Source: Denitromonas sp.
Lineage (GTDB): Bacteria; Pseudomonadota; Gammaproteobacteria; Burkholderiales; Rhodocyclaceae
Assembly (NCBI RefSeq): GCF_034676725.1
Contig: NZ_JAUCBR010000004.1
Location: 3,190,001 to 3,254,000 of the forward strand
Direction: 5' to 3'
DNA length: 64,000 nucleotides
Part shown: positions 26,027-34,577 of the stretch, piece after piece
How positions within the stretch are numbered: the stretch's first letter is position 1
Layout: each line of letters starts with the position of its first letter
Notes under the pieces: model-generated
Seen by the model: the letters and a program-made list of their open reading frames with translations, nothing else
Told to the model about the DNA's origin: nothing
Databases searched by the model: none
Position numbers and translations under genes: made by a program

Positions 26027-26475
26027 CCGATCGCCCCGAAGTTGAACTGGCCGGCCTGCGCCGCCGCCTGGCCGCGTTGGTCTATGAAGGGCTGCTGCTG
26101 GTCGGCGTGCTGGCCCTGTTCTACCTGATCCCGCATCTGATCTACGGCGTGGTGTTCGAGGATGCCGCCGCCGGCTGGTTCAGCTGGCTGCACATCGCCG
26201 TGGTGCTCGGCGCCTACTTTCTCTACTACTGGTGCCGCAGTGGCCAGACCCTGGCCATGCAGACCTGGCGCTTGCGGGTGGTGACGGCAGATGAAGGCAA
26301 GCCCGTGCCGTGGCGCCAGGGCCTGCTGCGCTATGCGCTGGCCTGGCCGTCGGTGTGCCTGTTCGGCGCCGGCCTGTGGTGGGCGCTGATCGACCGCGAC
26401 CGCCAGTTTGCCCACGACCGTCTCGCGCGCACCGCGATCATCCTCCTGCCGGCGGGCGAAAAGATGGCGGCGTGA
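26023..26475 (+). CDS. RDD family membrane protein
   Basis: 150 residues from a GTG that overlaps the preceding stop (GTGA at 26023-26026). The RDD family Arg-Asp pattern is degraded at the first helix (LRRRLAALVYEGLLLVGVLA) but the YYWCRSGQTLAMQTWRLRVV motif and the terminal LIDRDRQFAHDRLARTAIIL are typical. Three to four membrane helices. RDD proteins have been linked to ion or sodium transport in a few cases; here it closes the sigma factor operon. Confidence 0.85.
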   Translation: MTDRPEVELAGLRRRLAALVYEGLLLVGVLALFYLIPHLIYGVVFEDAAAGWFSWLHIAVVLGAYFLYYWCRSGQTLAMQTWRLRVVTADEGKPVPWRQGLLRYALAWPSVCLFGAGLWWALIDRDRQFAHDRLARTAIILLPAGEKMAA

Positions 26476-26486
26476 CGACGCATTCC

Positions 26487-26515
26487 TTGTTTTGACACGC
26501 ATCGGAAGCTATAGT
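26487..26515 (+). promoter_or_regulatory. putative promoter for the ABC importer operon
   Basis: TTGTTT (26487-26492) and TATAGT (26510-26515) with a 17-base spacer, about 107 bases before the binding-protein start. An alternative TTGACA at 26492-26497 is too close to the -10 (12 bases). Confidence 0.4.
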
Positions 26516-26622
26516 CCGGCCGCGGTCTGAGTTACCGCTGATTGCTGCCCGGGCACTACGGTGTCGATGTAAGTCGAGGTGTGATGGATCGCGCCCCGAC
26601 GGTTGAAGACAAGGAATCCACC

Positions 26623-27498
26623 ATGATGCAGTTGTCGATGCGTCGCGCCCTGTTGCGCGCGCTCACCGCTGCCGGTCTCGCCTTCGCGCTGCCGGCATCC
26701 CCCGTATTCGCGGCTGACACCCTTCGCGTGTCGGCCATCCCCGACGAATCGCCGACCGAACTGCAACGCAAGTTCGAGCCGCTGGGCAAGTATCTCGAAC
26801 GGCAGCTGGGCATGCCGGTCAAGTTCGTGCCGGTGACCGACTACGCCGCCGTGGTCGAAGCGCTCGGCGCCGGCAAGGTCGACCTGGCCTGGCTGGGCGG
26901 CTTCACCTATGTGCAGGCCAAGCTGCGCACCAATGGCACCGCCGTGCCGCTGGTCCAGCGCGAAGAAGATGCCCGCTTCACCTCCAAGTTCATCACCGCC
27001 AGCGACGACATCAAGACTTTTGCCGACCTCAAGGGCAAGCGCTTTGCCTTCGGCTCGCCGTCGTCCACCTCCGGTCACCTGATGCCGCGCTTCTTCCTGG
27101 GCAAGGAAGGCATCACGCCCGACACCGATTTTGCCAACGTGGCCTTCTCCGGCGCCCATGACGCCACCGCCGCCTTCGTTGCGGCCGGCAAGGTTGACGC
27201 CGGCGCGCTCAACGCCTCGGTGTGGGACAAGCTCGTGGCCAGCGGCAAGGTCGACACCACCAAGGTGCGCGTGTTTGCCACCACGCCGCCGTACTTCGAC
27301 TACAACTGGACGGTGCGCGGCGACCTCGACGCCGGCCTGCAGGCCAAGATCAAGGCCGCCTTCCTGGCGCTTGACCCGGCAAACGCCGAGCACAAGGCCA
27401 TCCTCGATCTGCAACGCGCCGCGCGTTTCATCCCGACCGAGCCGGCCAACTACGACGGCATCGAATCCGCCGCCCGCGCCGCTGGCCTGCTCAAGTAA
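26623..27498 (+). CDS. periplasmic binding protein, phosphonate/phosphite/selenate type
   Basis: 291 residues from ATG 26623, preceded by AAGGA; a second ATG follows directly. A signal peptide ends near SPVFAADTL. The mature protein is a PhnD-like type II binding fold: SAIPDESPTELQRKFEPLGK, then VDLAWLGGFTYVQA, SPSSTSGHLMPRFFL and GAHDATAAFVAAGKVDAGAL. These closely resemble what I recall of the putative selenate-binding subfamily of PhnD/PtxB proteins. The ligand cannot be proven from sequence; phosphonate or phosphite remain possible. First gene of a four-gene importer. Confidence 0.88.
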   Translation: MMQLSMRRALLRALTAAGLAFALPASPVFAADTLRVSAIPDESPTELQRKFEPLGKYLERQLGMPVKFVPVTDYAAVVEALGAGKVDLAWLGGFTYVQAKLRTNGTAVPLVQREEDARFTSKFITASDDIKTFADLKGKRFAFGSPSSTSGHLMPRFFLGKEGITPDTDFANVAFSGAHDATAAFVAAGKVDAGALNASVWDKLVASGKVDTTKVRVFATTPPYFDYNWTVRGDLDAGLQAKIKAAFLALDPANAEHKAILDLQRAARFIPTEPANYDGIESAARAAGLLK

Positions 27499-27503
27499 GC
27501 GAC

Positions 27504-28304
27504 GTGATCTCGCTCGCCGCTCTCAGCGTGGCCTATGCCGATGGCCGGCACGCGCTCGACGGGATTGACCTGTCGATCGCGCCCGGCGAGCGGGTGGCGC
27601 TGATCGGCCCCTCCGGCGCCGGCAAGACCACCTTGCTGCGCGTGATCGGCGCCAACCTGCGGCCGACGGCGGGGCTGGTTCAGCTCGATGGCGTCGACCC
27701 CTGGGGCCTGAGCATGCGTGCGTTGCGAAGTCTGCGCGCGCGCATTGGCAAGATGCACCAGGCCCCGCCGATTCCGCCGCGCCAGCGTGTCGTCACCGCC
27801 GTACTGGCCGGACGCCTGGGGCAATGGCCGCTGTGGCGTGCCATGGCATCGCTGGTCTATCCGCTGGACATCGCCGGTGCCCGTGCCGCGCTCGAACCGC
27901 TCGGCCTGGCCGAGCGCCTGTTCGACCGCTGCGACCAGCTCTCCGGCGGGCAGTTGCAGCGCGTGGCGCTGGCCCGGCTGTTCTACCAGCAGCCGCAGTT
28001 CGTGCTGGCCGACGAGCCGGTCTCCGCGCTCGACCCCGCGCTGGCCCGCGCCGTGGCCGTGGCGCTCAATGATGACGCCCGGCGCCGCGGCGTGACGCTC
28101 ATCGCCAGCCTGCACGCGGTCGATCTGGCCTTGTCCGAATTCTCGCGGGTGATCGGCCTGCGCGACGGCCGCGTGGTCTTCGACCGGCCGGCCGCCCAGA
28201 TCGGCCCGGGCGACATCGACGCCTTGTATGCCGGTACCGCCGCGGGTGAGTCGGCCCCCGTCGCCGCGCCCGCCCCGCGCCCGCGGCTGACGCGCTGCGC
28301 ATGA
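27504..28304 (+). CDS. ABC transporter ATP-binding protein, PhnC-like
   Basis: 266 residues from a GTG (27504-27506), five bases after the preceding stop. Walker A GPSGAGKTTLLR (about 34-45), signature LSGGQLQRVALARL (about 147-160), Walker B FVLADEPVSALD (about 167-178) and switch His in SLHAVDL. The C-terminal 25 residues are proline and alanine rich. It overlaps the first permease by four bases (ATGA). It energises import of the oxyanion or organic ligand bound by the upstream gene product. Confidence 0.93.
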   Translation: MISLAALSVAYADGRHALDGIDLSIAPGERVALIGPSGAGKTTLLRVIGANLRPTAGLVQLDGVDPWGLSMRALRSLRARIGKMHQAPPIPPRQRVVTAVLAGRLGQWPLWRAMASLVYPLDIAGARAALEPLGLAERLFDRCDQLSGGQLQRVALARLFYQQPQFVLADEPVSALDPALARAVAVALNDDARRRGVTLIASLHAVDLALSEFSRVIGLRDGRVVFDRPAAQIGPGDIDALYAGTAAGESAPVAAPAPRPRLTRCA

Positions 28305-29119
28305 GTACCGTGGTGCGTGATCCGGCCGCCCGCGGTCGGGCCACCGCGTTGGTGCTCGGCCTGTGCCTGTTGTGGCCGCTGCTGCAGATCGCCGAGTTCA
28401 ACCCGACCGTGCTGCTGGCGCCGGGTAACCTCGCCACGCTCGGGGGCTTTCTCGTCACCTTCCTGCCCCCGGCCACCGATGCCGACTTCCTTGGCTTGCT
28501 GGCCGCCGCCACCGTGGACACCCTGGCGATTGCCACCGTCGGCATTGCGCTGGCCCTGCTGATCGCCGTGCCGCTGGCGCTGCTGGCCACCCGCAGCCTG
28601 TCGATTGGCCGGCTCGATGCGCGCCTGCACCCCGTCTCCGAAGCCGTCCGCGTGGGCGCGCGCGGCCTCACGCTGGTGTTGCGCGGTGTGCCCGAGCTGG
28701 TGTGGGCGCTGGTCTTCGTGCGCATCTTCGGCCTGGGTCCGGCGGCGGGCGTGGCTGCGCTGGCGATCACCTATGGCGGCATGCTGGCCAAGGTGTACTC
28801 GGAAATTCTCGAATCCACCGACCTCACGCCAGCGCGCGCGCTGCTCGCCGCAGGCAGCGGCCGCCTCGGGGCGCTCGGCTATGGCTTGCTGCCGGTAGCG
28901 TCGGACGAACTGGTGTCCTACACCGTCTATCGCTGGGAATGCGCGGTTCGTGCCTCGGTGGTGATGGGTTTCGTCGGCGCTGGCGGGCTGGGCCAGTTGA
29001 TGGACCAATCGATGAAGATGCTCAACGGCGGCGAGGCCTGCAGCATCCTGATCACCTTCCTGCTGTTGGTGATGGCAGCCGACGCCCTGAGCGCCTGGTT
29101 GCGCCGGCAGGTGCGCTGA
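28301..29119 (+). CDS. ABC transporter permease, PhnE-like (first copy)
   Basis: 272 residues with about six membrane helices. The binding-protein-dependent permease loop (EAA loop) is at about 175-195 (LTPARALLAAGSGRLGALGY) with the family ending GFVGAGGLGQLMDQSMKML. N-terminal sequence EFNPTVLLAPGNLATLGGFL matches PhnE-type permeases. The stop overlaps the next start by one base (TGATG at 29117-29121). Confidence 0.9.
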   Translation: MSTVVRDPAARGRATALVLGLCLLWPLLQIAEFNPTVLLAPGNLATLGGFLVTFLPPATDADFLGLLAAATVDTLAIATVGIALALLIAVPLALLATRSLSIGRLDARLHPVSEAVRVGARGLTLVLRGVPELVWALVFVRIFGLGPAAGVAALAITYGGMLAKVYSEILESTDLTPARALLAAGSGRLGALGYGLLPVASDELVSYTVYRWECAVRASVVMGFVGAGGLGQLMDQSMKMLNGGEACSILITFLLLVMAADALSAWLRRQVR

Positions 29120-29898
29120 TGCTCGCCGGGCGACTGCCGTATCGCGGTGTGCTCATCACGGCTGGCGTGCTGGCGGCGGTGCTCGCCAGCGTGTGGCGGC
29201 TCGATCTCGTCGCCGCGTTTGCCGAAGGCGCCAACAGCCTGGGTGAGCTGATCGGCTTCCTGCAGCGCTTTGCCGCGCCGGATCTGGCGCCGGCCTTTCT
29301 CGCCAAGGTGGGGCAGGGCGCCATCGAAACGCTGGCGATATCCTTGATCGGTACGCTGCTCGCGGTGGTTGGCGGCGTGCTGCTCGCGCTGCCGGCCAGC
29401 GGCCGCTTCGGCCGCAGTGGCCAGGCCGCGGCGCGCTTCTGTCTCAACCTGCTGCGTTCGGTGCCCGAGCTGGTGTGGGCCACGCTCACCGTCCTGGCCG
29501 CCGGCCTTGGCCCCTTTGCCGGCACGCTGGCCCTCGCGCTGCACACTGCTGGCGTGCTCGGGCGCCTCTACGCCGAAGCCCTGGAGAACGCCCCCCCGGC
29601 GCCAGCGGCGGCCCTGCGTGGTGCTGGCAGCGGCGCGGTCGCCGCTTTCCTGTACGGCACCTTGCCCGCGGTCGCACCGCAGTGGGTGGCCTACGGCTTG
29701 TATCGCTGGGAGATGAACATCCGCATGGCCGCCATCCTCGGCTTTGTTGGCGCCGGCGGGCTGGGGGCGCAGCTTTATTACGCGCTGTCGCTGTTCCATG
29801 AATCCCAGGCGGCGACGCTGATCATCGCCATGCTGTTGTTGTCCTTGGCGGTCGATGCGATGAGTGGCTGGCTGCGACGCCGACTGGTCACGGCATAG
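29119..29898 (+). CDS. ABC transporter permease, PhnE-like (second copy)
   Basis: 259 residues, homologous to the preceding permease (shared RSVPELVWA, YRWEMNIRMAAILGFVGAGG). Having two separate permease genes behind one ATPase is usual for the phosphite and putative selenate subfamilies. I start at the ATG 29119, coupled to the previous stop; the frame remains open far upstream but that part is a shadow of permease one. Confidence 0.9.
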   Translation: MLAGRLPYRGVLITAGVLAAVLASVWRLDLVAAFAEGANSLGELIGFLQRFAAPDLAPAFLAKVGQGAIETLAISLIGTLLAVVGGVLLALPASGRFGRSGQAAARFCLNLLRSVPELVWATLTVLAAGLGPFAGTLALALHTAGVLGRLYAEALENAPPAPAAALRGAGSGAVAAFLYGTLPAVAPQWVAYGLYRWEMNIRMAAILGFVGAGGLGAQLYYALSLFHESQAATLIIAMLLLSLAVDAMSGWLRRRLVTA

Positions 29899-29968
29899 GG
29901 GCCGGGCGGCTTCTGTTGTGCCGCGCTCCTGGCGCACAATGTGACTCCCCAACCGGAGACTCATCACC

Positions 29969-30391
29969 ATGGCCATCCAGCCGTTTCACCTTGCCTTCCC
30001 CGTCGATGATCTCGACGCCTCCCGCCGGTTCTATGGTGACATCCTGGGCTGTCCCGAAGGGCGCAGCTCGGACCACTGGATCGACTTCGACCTCTTCGGC
30101 CACCAGATCGTCGCCCACCTGGCGCCGGGGCGCAGCGGCCGGCAGGCCAGCAATGCGGTCGATGGCGACGATGTACCGGTGCCGCATTTCGGCGTCGTCC
30201 TCAACATGACCGACTTTGACGCCCTGGCTGCGCGCCTCAAGGCGGCCGGCGTGCGCTTCATCATCGAACCGCACATCCGCTTCGCCGGCCGGCCCGGCGA
30301 GCAGGCCACCATGTTCTTCCTCGATCCGTCGGGGAATGCGCTGGAATTCAAGGCGTTTGCCGATATCGGGCGTTTGTTCGCCAAGCAGTGA
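29969..30391 (+). CDS. VOC (glyoxalase/dioxygenase) superfamily protein
   Basis: 140 residues. Two beta-alpha-beta-beta-beta modules: FHLAFPVDDLDASRRFYGDI (6-25) begins the first and PHFGVVLNMTDFDALAARLK (about 71-90) the second. Candidate metal ligands are H7, H72 and the glutamate in GNALEFKAF (about 127). Ribosome-binding site GGAGA upstream. The catechol dioxygenase, glyoxalase and antibiotic-binding members cannot be told apart here. Confidence 0.85.
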   Translation: MAIQPFHLAFPVDDLDASRRFYGDILGCPEGRSSDHWIDFDLFGHQIVAHLAPGRSGRQASNAVDGDDVPVPHFGVVLNMTDFDALAARLKAAGVRFIIEPHIRFAGRPGEQATMFFLDPSGNALEFKAFADIGRLFAKQ

Positions 30392-30492
30392 TCGTGCGGG
30401 GCGGGGCGATGCGCGGCCTTGCCCGTCTTGCACGACCCCGCGCTGCAATGGTGCAATGCCATCCGAGAGATGGTTCCCACCAAGAGACGCCC

Positions 30493-30975
30493 ATGAAGCC
30501 AGCCCAACACCCCACCGCCTTGCGCACGGCGCAATTGCTCAGCAACGCCGGTATCGACACGCAGGTGGTCGAGTTTGAACAGCCCACCCGCACCAGCGCC
30601 GAGGCCGCCGCAGCCATTGGCTGTTCGGTGGCGGAAATCGCCAAATCCATCGTGTTCCGTGGCACGGCCAGCGGGCAGGCGGTGGTCGTGGTGGCCAGTG
30701 GCGACAACCGGGTGAGCGAAGCCAAGGTGGCCGATGCGGTCGGTGAGGCGCTGGCCCGCGCCGATGCCGATTTCGTGCGCAGCGCCACCGGCTACGCCAT
30801 CGGCGGCGTGGCGCCGCTCGGCCATGCGCAGCCGGTCAAGCTTTTGCTCGACGAAGACCTGCAACGCTTCGAGACGGTGTGGGCGGCAGCCGGCACGCCG
30901 TTTTCGGTGTTCCGGCTCACCCCGGCGCAGTTGAAAGCGCTGACCGGGTGTGAGTGGGGCGACGTGCGGCTGTAG
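30493..30975 (+). CDS. YbaK/ProX-type aminoacyl-tRNA deacylase
   Basis: 160 residues from ATG 30493 (MKPAQHPTALRTAQLLSNAG). The fold and the invariant lysine in CSVAEIAKSIVFRG (about 45) plus FVRSATGYAIGGVAPLGHAQ (about 97-116) are those of YbaK/EbsC proteins, which hydrolyse mischarged Cys-tRNA-Pro or related species in trans. The longer upstream reading frame is rejected because it overlaps the end of the VOC gene and lacks family sequence. Confidence 0.88.
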   Translation: MKPAQHPTALRTAQLLSNAGIDTQVVEFEQPTRTSAEAAAAIGCSVAEIAKSIVFRGTASGQAVVVVASGDNRVSEAKVADAVGEALARADADFVRSATGYAIGGVAPLGHAQPVKLLLDEDLQRFETVWAAAGTPFSVFRLTPAQLKALTGCEWGDVRL

Positions 30976-30997
30976 GCACGGGCCCTCGACCGGTCTG

Positions 30998-31861
30998 ATG
31001 CCCGCGATCATGGCCATGCTCGATCACAAGCTGTTCTACTTCTTGGCCGGCCTGGTGCTCGGGCTGTCTCTGGCCTTCGGTCCGGCGGCGGTGAAGCGGA
31101 TGGCTGCGTGGCTCGACGGGCCGGATCGGGTCGATGTCTATCACTCGGCCGACGGTCACGACCTGCACCTGCATGTCTTTGAGGCGCAGGGCGCGAGGCC
31201 GGCGGCGGGGTTTCCGGCGTTGTTGCTGTTCCATGGCGGGGCGTGGCAGTACGGTAGTGCAGCGGCGTTCTTTCCGCAGTGCCGTGTCCTTGCGGCGCAG
31301 GGGGTGACCTGCATCAGTGCCGAGTACCGGATTGCGTCGCGGCACGGCACCGACCCGCGGGCGGCGGTGGCGGATGCGCGCGCCGCCTTTGCCTATGTGT
31401 GGCGCCATGCGGGGGCCCTCGGGATTGACCCGGAACGCATCGCGGCGGGCGGTGGTTCGTCGGGCGGACATCTGGCGGCCATGCTCGGCGTGGCCGGCGC
31501 GGCGGATGTCCGGCCAGCGGCGCTGGTGCTGTACAACCCGATGCTTGACCTGTCGCCGGGGCGGCCGGACCATCATCTGGTGGCCGCGTTCTGGCAGGCG
31601 GTGTCGCCCTATCACCGCGTTGATGCAGCGACGCCGCCAAGCCTGATTCTGCTCGGAACCGAAGACAAGGAGGTGCCGGTGGCGACGGCGCAGGCGTTCT
31701 GCGATGCGGTGAGGGCCCAGGGTGGCCACTGTGAGTTGGCGGTGTACGAGGGCGCGGGGCACGGATTTTTCAACCTGCGGGACAATGACCGTGGGCATTT
31801 CGATGCGACCAATGCGCGGGTCGTGGACTTTCTGACGGCCATGGGCTGGCTGCGTCCTTGA
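30998..31861 (+). CDS. alpha/beta hydrolase of the hormone-sensitive lipase group
   Basis: 287 residues from ATG 30998; ATGs at 31010 and 31016 are alternatives. One N-terminal hydrophobic helix (LFYFLAGLVLGLSLAFGPAA) suggests membrane anchoring or a signal. Oxyanion motif LLFHGGAW (about 79-86), nucleophile elbow GGGSSGGHLAAM (about 147-158), acid in LLGTEDKEVPV and histidine in GAGHGFF (about 261). Typical of carboxylesterases on short acyl esters; the substrate is unknown. Confidence 0.85.
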   Translation: MPAIMAMLDHKLFYFLAGLVLGLSLAFGPAAVKRMAAWLDGPDRVDVYHSADGHDLHLHVFEAQGARPAAGFPALLLFHGGAWQYGSAAAFFPQCRVLAAQGVTCISAEYRIASRHGTDPRAAVADARAAFAYVWRHAGALGIDPERIAAGGGSSGGHLAAMLGVAGAADVRPAALVLYNPMLDLSPGRPDHHLVAAFWQAVSPYHRVDAATPPSLILLGTEDKEVPVATAQAFCDAVRAQGGHCELAVYEGAGHGFFNLRDNDRGHFDATNARVVDFLTAMGWLRP

Positions 31862-31897
31862 ACGCAGGCGCGGGGCCGGTGGCGACGTGGACGACGG

Positions 31898-32581
31898 ATG
31901 AATCCGATACTCGACAATATTGCCTGGCACACGCTGTCGGGACGGCACGCCGGATTTTCGGCCGGCACGGTGTCGGTGCGCCGTTATGCGGCCGGGTTTT
32001 CACCAATCATCGCCTTCGCCGATGTGGGGCAACCCGATCTGGCCGCACTCAAGCCGTTCTGCAATGGGGGTGAGCATTTCTATTGTGCGGACTGGGCGGG
32101 TGTGGTGCCTGCGGGTTGGCGACTGGAGGCGGAGGCCCGCATGTTCCGCATGGTGTGGGCGGGCGCGGTGCCGGCGGCGGATGAACCGGCCGGCGAGGCC
32201 ATCGTGCCGCTCACGGCAGCACACGCCGAGTCGGCGGTGGCGCTCGCCACGCTCACCAACCCCGGCCCGTTCGGCCCGCGCACCATCGAACTGGGTGACT
32301 ACATCGGCTGCTTCGACGGCGGCCGTCTGGTGGCGATGGCGGGCGAGCGCATGCACGCCGGGCTGTTTCACGAGATCAGCGGGGTGTGCACGGATCCGGG
32401 CTTCCAGGGCCGGGGGCTGGCGCGGCGCTTGATGCTGGCCTTGATCCGCCGTCAGATGCAGCGCGGCGAACGCCCGTTCCTGCATGTGATGAGCAACAAC
32501 ACGACCGCGCACGGGCTGTATCTGCGGATGGGCTTCGAGGACTATCGTGAGGTGCCGGTGCGGGTGATTTCGCGGCTGTAG
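31898..32581 (+). CDS. GNAT family N-acetyltransferase
   Basis: 227 residues. The catalytic domain is in the C-terminal half: LFHEISGVCTDPGFQGRGLA (about 157-176) contains the acetyl-CoA pyrophosphate loop (Q/R-x-x-G-x-G/A) and HVMSNNTTAHGLYLRMGFED is the usual GNAT C-terminal motif. The N-terminal 115 residues are a degenerate second domain. Resembles the FR47-like group. Acceptor unknown. Confidence 0.85.
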   Translation: MNPILDNIAWHTLSGRHAGFSAGTVSVRRYAAGFSPIIAFADVGQPDLAALKPFCNGGEHFYCADWAGVVPAGWRLEAEARMFRMVWAGAVPAADEPAGEAIVPLTAAHAESAVALATLTNPGPFGPRTIELGDYIGCFDGGRLVAMAGERMHAGLFHEISGVCTDPGFQGRGLARRLMLALIRRQMQRGERPFLHVMSNNTTAHGLYLRMGFEDYREVPVRVISRL

Positions 32582-32642
32582 GGCCCGGATGCCGATCAAG
32601 AGGCGGGGGCTGGGCGGTTGTGTCGTTTTTGCGGCCGCCACG

Positions 32643-32719
32643 GTAGCCCGGCCGAGGGCCGCAGGCCCGACGCCGGGAGCAATGTGCCGAGCTGGCGACG
32701 CTTATCCCGGTGGGGCTAC
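32643..32719. repeat. REP-like palindromic element after norD
   Basis: GTAGCCCGG (32643-32651) is matched by the inverted GGGGCTAC (32712-32719). Between them are two nested inverted pairs: CCCGGC / GCCGGG (32647-32652, 32672-32677) and GGGCC / GGCCC (32656-32660, 32664-32668). This is the style of bacterial REP units. It lies between the convergent GNAT gene and norD. Confidence 0.5.
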
Positions 32720-32732
32720 GTGTATGACGTTC

Positions 32733-34577
32733 CTACATCGCCGTCAGTTGTGCGTACAGCATCGGTAGCCGCGACGGCAGTTCCTCAGGTTTGCGGATGA
32801 CGGTGAAACCGGCGGGGCCGAAGAGGTGGGGCAGGTAGCCTTCGCCTTCCTTGTCGATGGTGACGCAGAAGGGCTTGAGGCCGGCGTTGCGCGCTTCGAT
32901 GAGGCTCATCCGCGTGTCCTCGATGCCGTAGCGGCTGTCGTACTGGTCGAGGTCGTTGGGCTTGCCGTCGGAGAGGATCAGCATCAGGCGCAGGGCGTTG
33001 GGCTGTTTCTCGAGGATGCGGCTGGCGTAGCGGATGGCGGCGCCCATGCGGGTGTAGTAGCCGGGCTTGAGCGCGGCGATGCGTCCGAGCGTGGCGGGGC
33101 CATGCTTTTCTTCGAAGGTCTTGATCTGGTGGAAGCGGATGTTCTCGCGCCGCAGGCTGGAGAAGCCATATAGCGCGAAGCGGTCGCCGGTGGCGCCGAG
33201 GGCCTCGGAGAACAGGGTGAGGCTGTCGCGGATTACGTCGATGACGCGGGCGTGGTCGCTGACCCAGGCATCGGTGGACAGCGACAGGTCGGCCAGTACC
33301 AGGCAGGCCATGTCGCGCTCGTGGCGCTCCAGCTTGAGGTAGTTGCCAAAGGCGTTGTCGGTGTGGCCGGCGCGGCGGTCGGACCAGGTGCGCACGCAGG
33401 CGTCGACGTCCAGCTCCGAGCCGTCGGGCTGGTTCTTGAACCAGCGGCGCGAGGGGGCGAGGGCTTCGAGCTGCTGGCGGACCTTGCGCACCGGCTTGCG
33501 CAGGCGCTCGGGGACGTCGATGGGCGGGGCGTCGCGGGCGTCGAGCAGGTCGAGCCGGCACTGGTCTTTCTTGAGCGTGCGCTTTTTCCAGTCCCACTCG
33601 GGCAGCAGGATGCCGCTTTGCAGGGGGATGTCGTCGGCGGCGGCCGAGGGCAGGTCGAGGTCGAAGCGCACGCGCGAGGCGAGGGTCTTGCCGTCGCGGG
33701 CGATGGCGAGCTTGTCCATGTCGGGCGCGGCCTTGGCGGCGTCTTCTTCGGGGTCTTCGTCGAGGCCGCGATTGACCTTCACGTATTCGGCCCAGGAAAC
33801 GAGGCTTTCGGCGCGGAAGGGCAGGATGAAGCCGTCCTTGCCGTCGGGCATGTCTTCGCGCGTGGCCTGCTGGCGCTGCTGGGCGGCGTCGACGGTCTTG
33901 CCGTGCTCGTCGTCCGGATCCTGCGCGGTGTTCTCGGCGTCGTCGGGGCGGGTGCGCCGGTCGATCTGTGCCGGCGAGGGATAGAGCCACATCGGCACCG
34001 GCTGCGGCGGGCGGCGGCTGGCGGGCAGCGGGCCGACGCTGCCGGGTTCGTTCAGCGCCTGGCGGATGGCGGTCTCGACCGCGGCTTCGTCCTTGGGCAG
34101 CTTTTCGGGCGGGATGCGCAGCGCCAGGCAGGCGTCGACGAGGCGCCGGTAGCGCGCCTCGAAGCCCGGGTAGCGTTGCAGCGTAAACAGCGTGGCCTGC
34201 TGGTTGGCGACCAGCCAGTCGCCACTGGCGCGACCGGTGGCGGCGGCCTGGGCGATCAGCCACAGGTAGAGGTCGCGATTGGCGGCGCGTTCGGGAAACA
34301 GCGACAGGCTGGGCGGCAGGCTGAGGGTTTCGGCGTCGCGGGTGGCATGGGCGACGCGGTCTTCGACATGGGCGATGCGCGCCAGCCAGCGGCGGCGGCC
34401 GCCGTGCTCGACTTCGGCCGCGGCGGCCACGCGCAGGCCGGGGTCGCCGCCGAGGGCGCGAAACAGCACGCCGGCGGTCTTCTCGATCTCTTCCAGGTGC
34501 ACAATGGCATCCGGGTAGTCGCGCCGGGCGCTGCGGGTGATGAACTTGTGCCAGAGGTCGCCGACGTATTCTTCCAT
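32733..34577 (-). CDS. norD: nitric oxide reductase activation protein NorD
   Basis: 614 residues. The C-terminal third is a von Willebrand A domain with MIDAS LADLSLSTDAW (about 425-435, DxSxS) and later LILSDGKPND (about 545). The N-terminal two thirds are helical and acidic. NorD acts with the NorQ AAA+ ATPase to mature nitric oxide reductase, probably at the non-haem iron site. Its ATG overlaps the stop of the FeS gene (TAATG). Last gene of the nor accessory cluster. Confidence 0.92.
   Translation of the reverse strand: MEEYVGDLWHKFITRSARRDYPDAIVHLEEIEKTAGVLFRALGGDPGLRVAAAAEVEHGGRRRWLARIAHVEDRVAHATRDAETLSLPPSLSLFPERAANRDLYLWLIAQAAATGRASGDWLVANQQATLFTLQRYPGFEARYRRLVDACLALRIPPEKLPKDEAAVETAIRQALNEPGSVGPLPASRRPPQPVPMWLYPSPAQIDRRTRPDDAENTAQDPDDEHGKTVDAAQQRQQATREDMPDGKDGFILPFRAESLVSWAEYVKVNRGLDEDPEEDAAKAAPDMDKLAIARDGKTLASRVRFDLDLPSAAADDIPLQSGILLPEWDWKKRTLKKDQCRLDLLDARDAPPIDVPERLRKPVRKVRQQLEALAPSRRWFKNQPDGSELDVDACVRTWSDRRAGHTDNAFGNYLKLERHERDMACLVLADLSLSTDAWVSDHARVIDVIRDSLTLFSEALGATGDRFALYGFSSLRRENIRFHQIKTFEEKHGPATLGRIAALKPGYYTRMGAAIRYASRILEKQPNALRLMLILSDGKPNDLDQYDSRYGIEDTRMSLIEARNAGLKPFCVTIDKEGEGYLPHLFGPAGFTVIRKPEELPSRLPMLYAQLTAM

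Noticed and set aside
28702..29118. Upstream extension of the second permease frame
   Set aside because: The frame is open but is the shifted shadow of the first permease; the TGATG overlap at 29117-29121 marks the real start.
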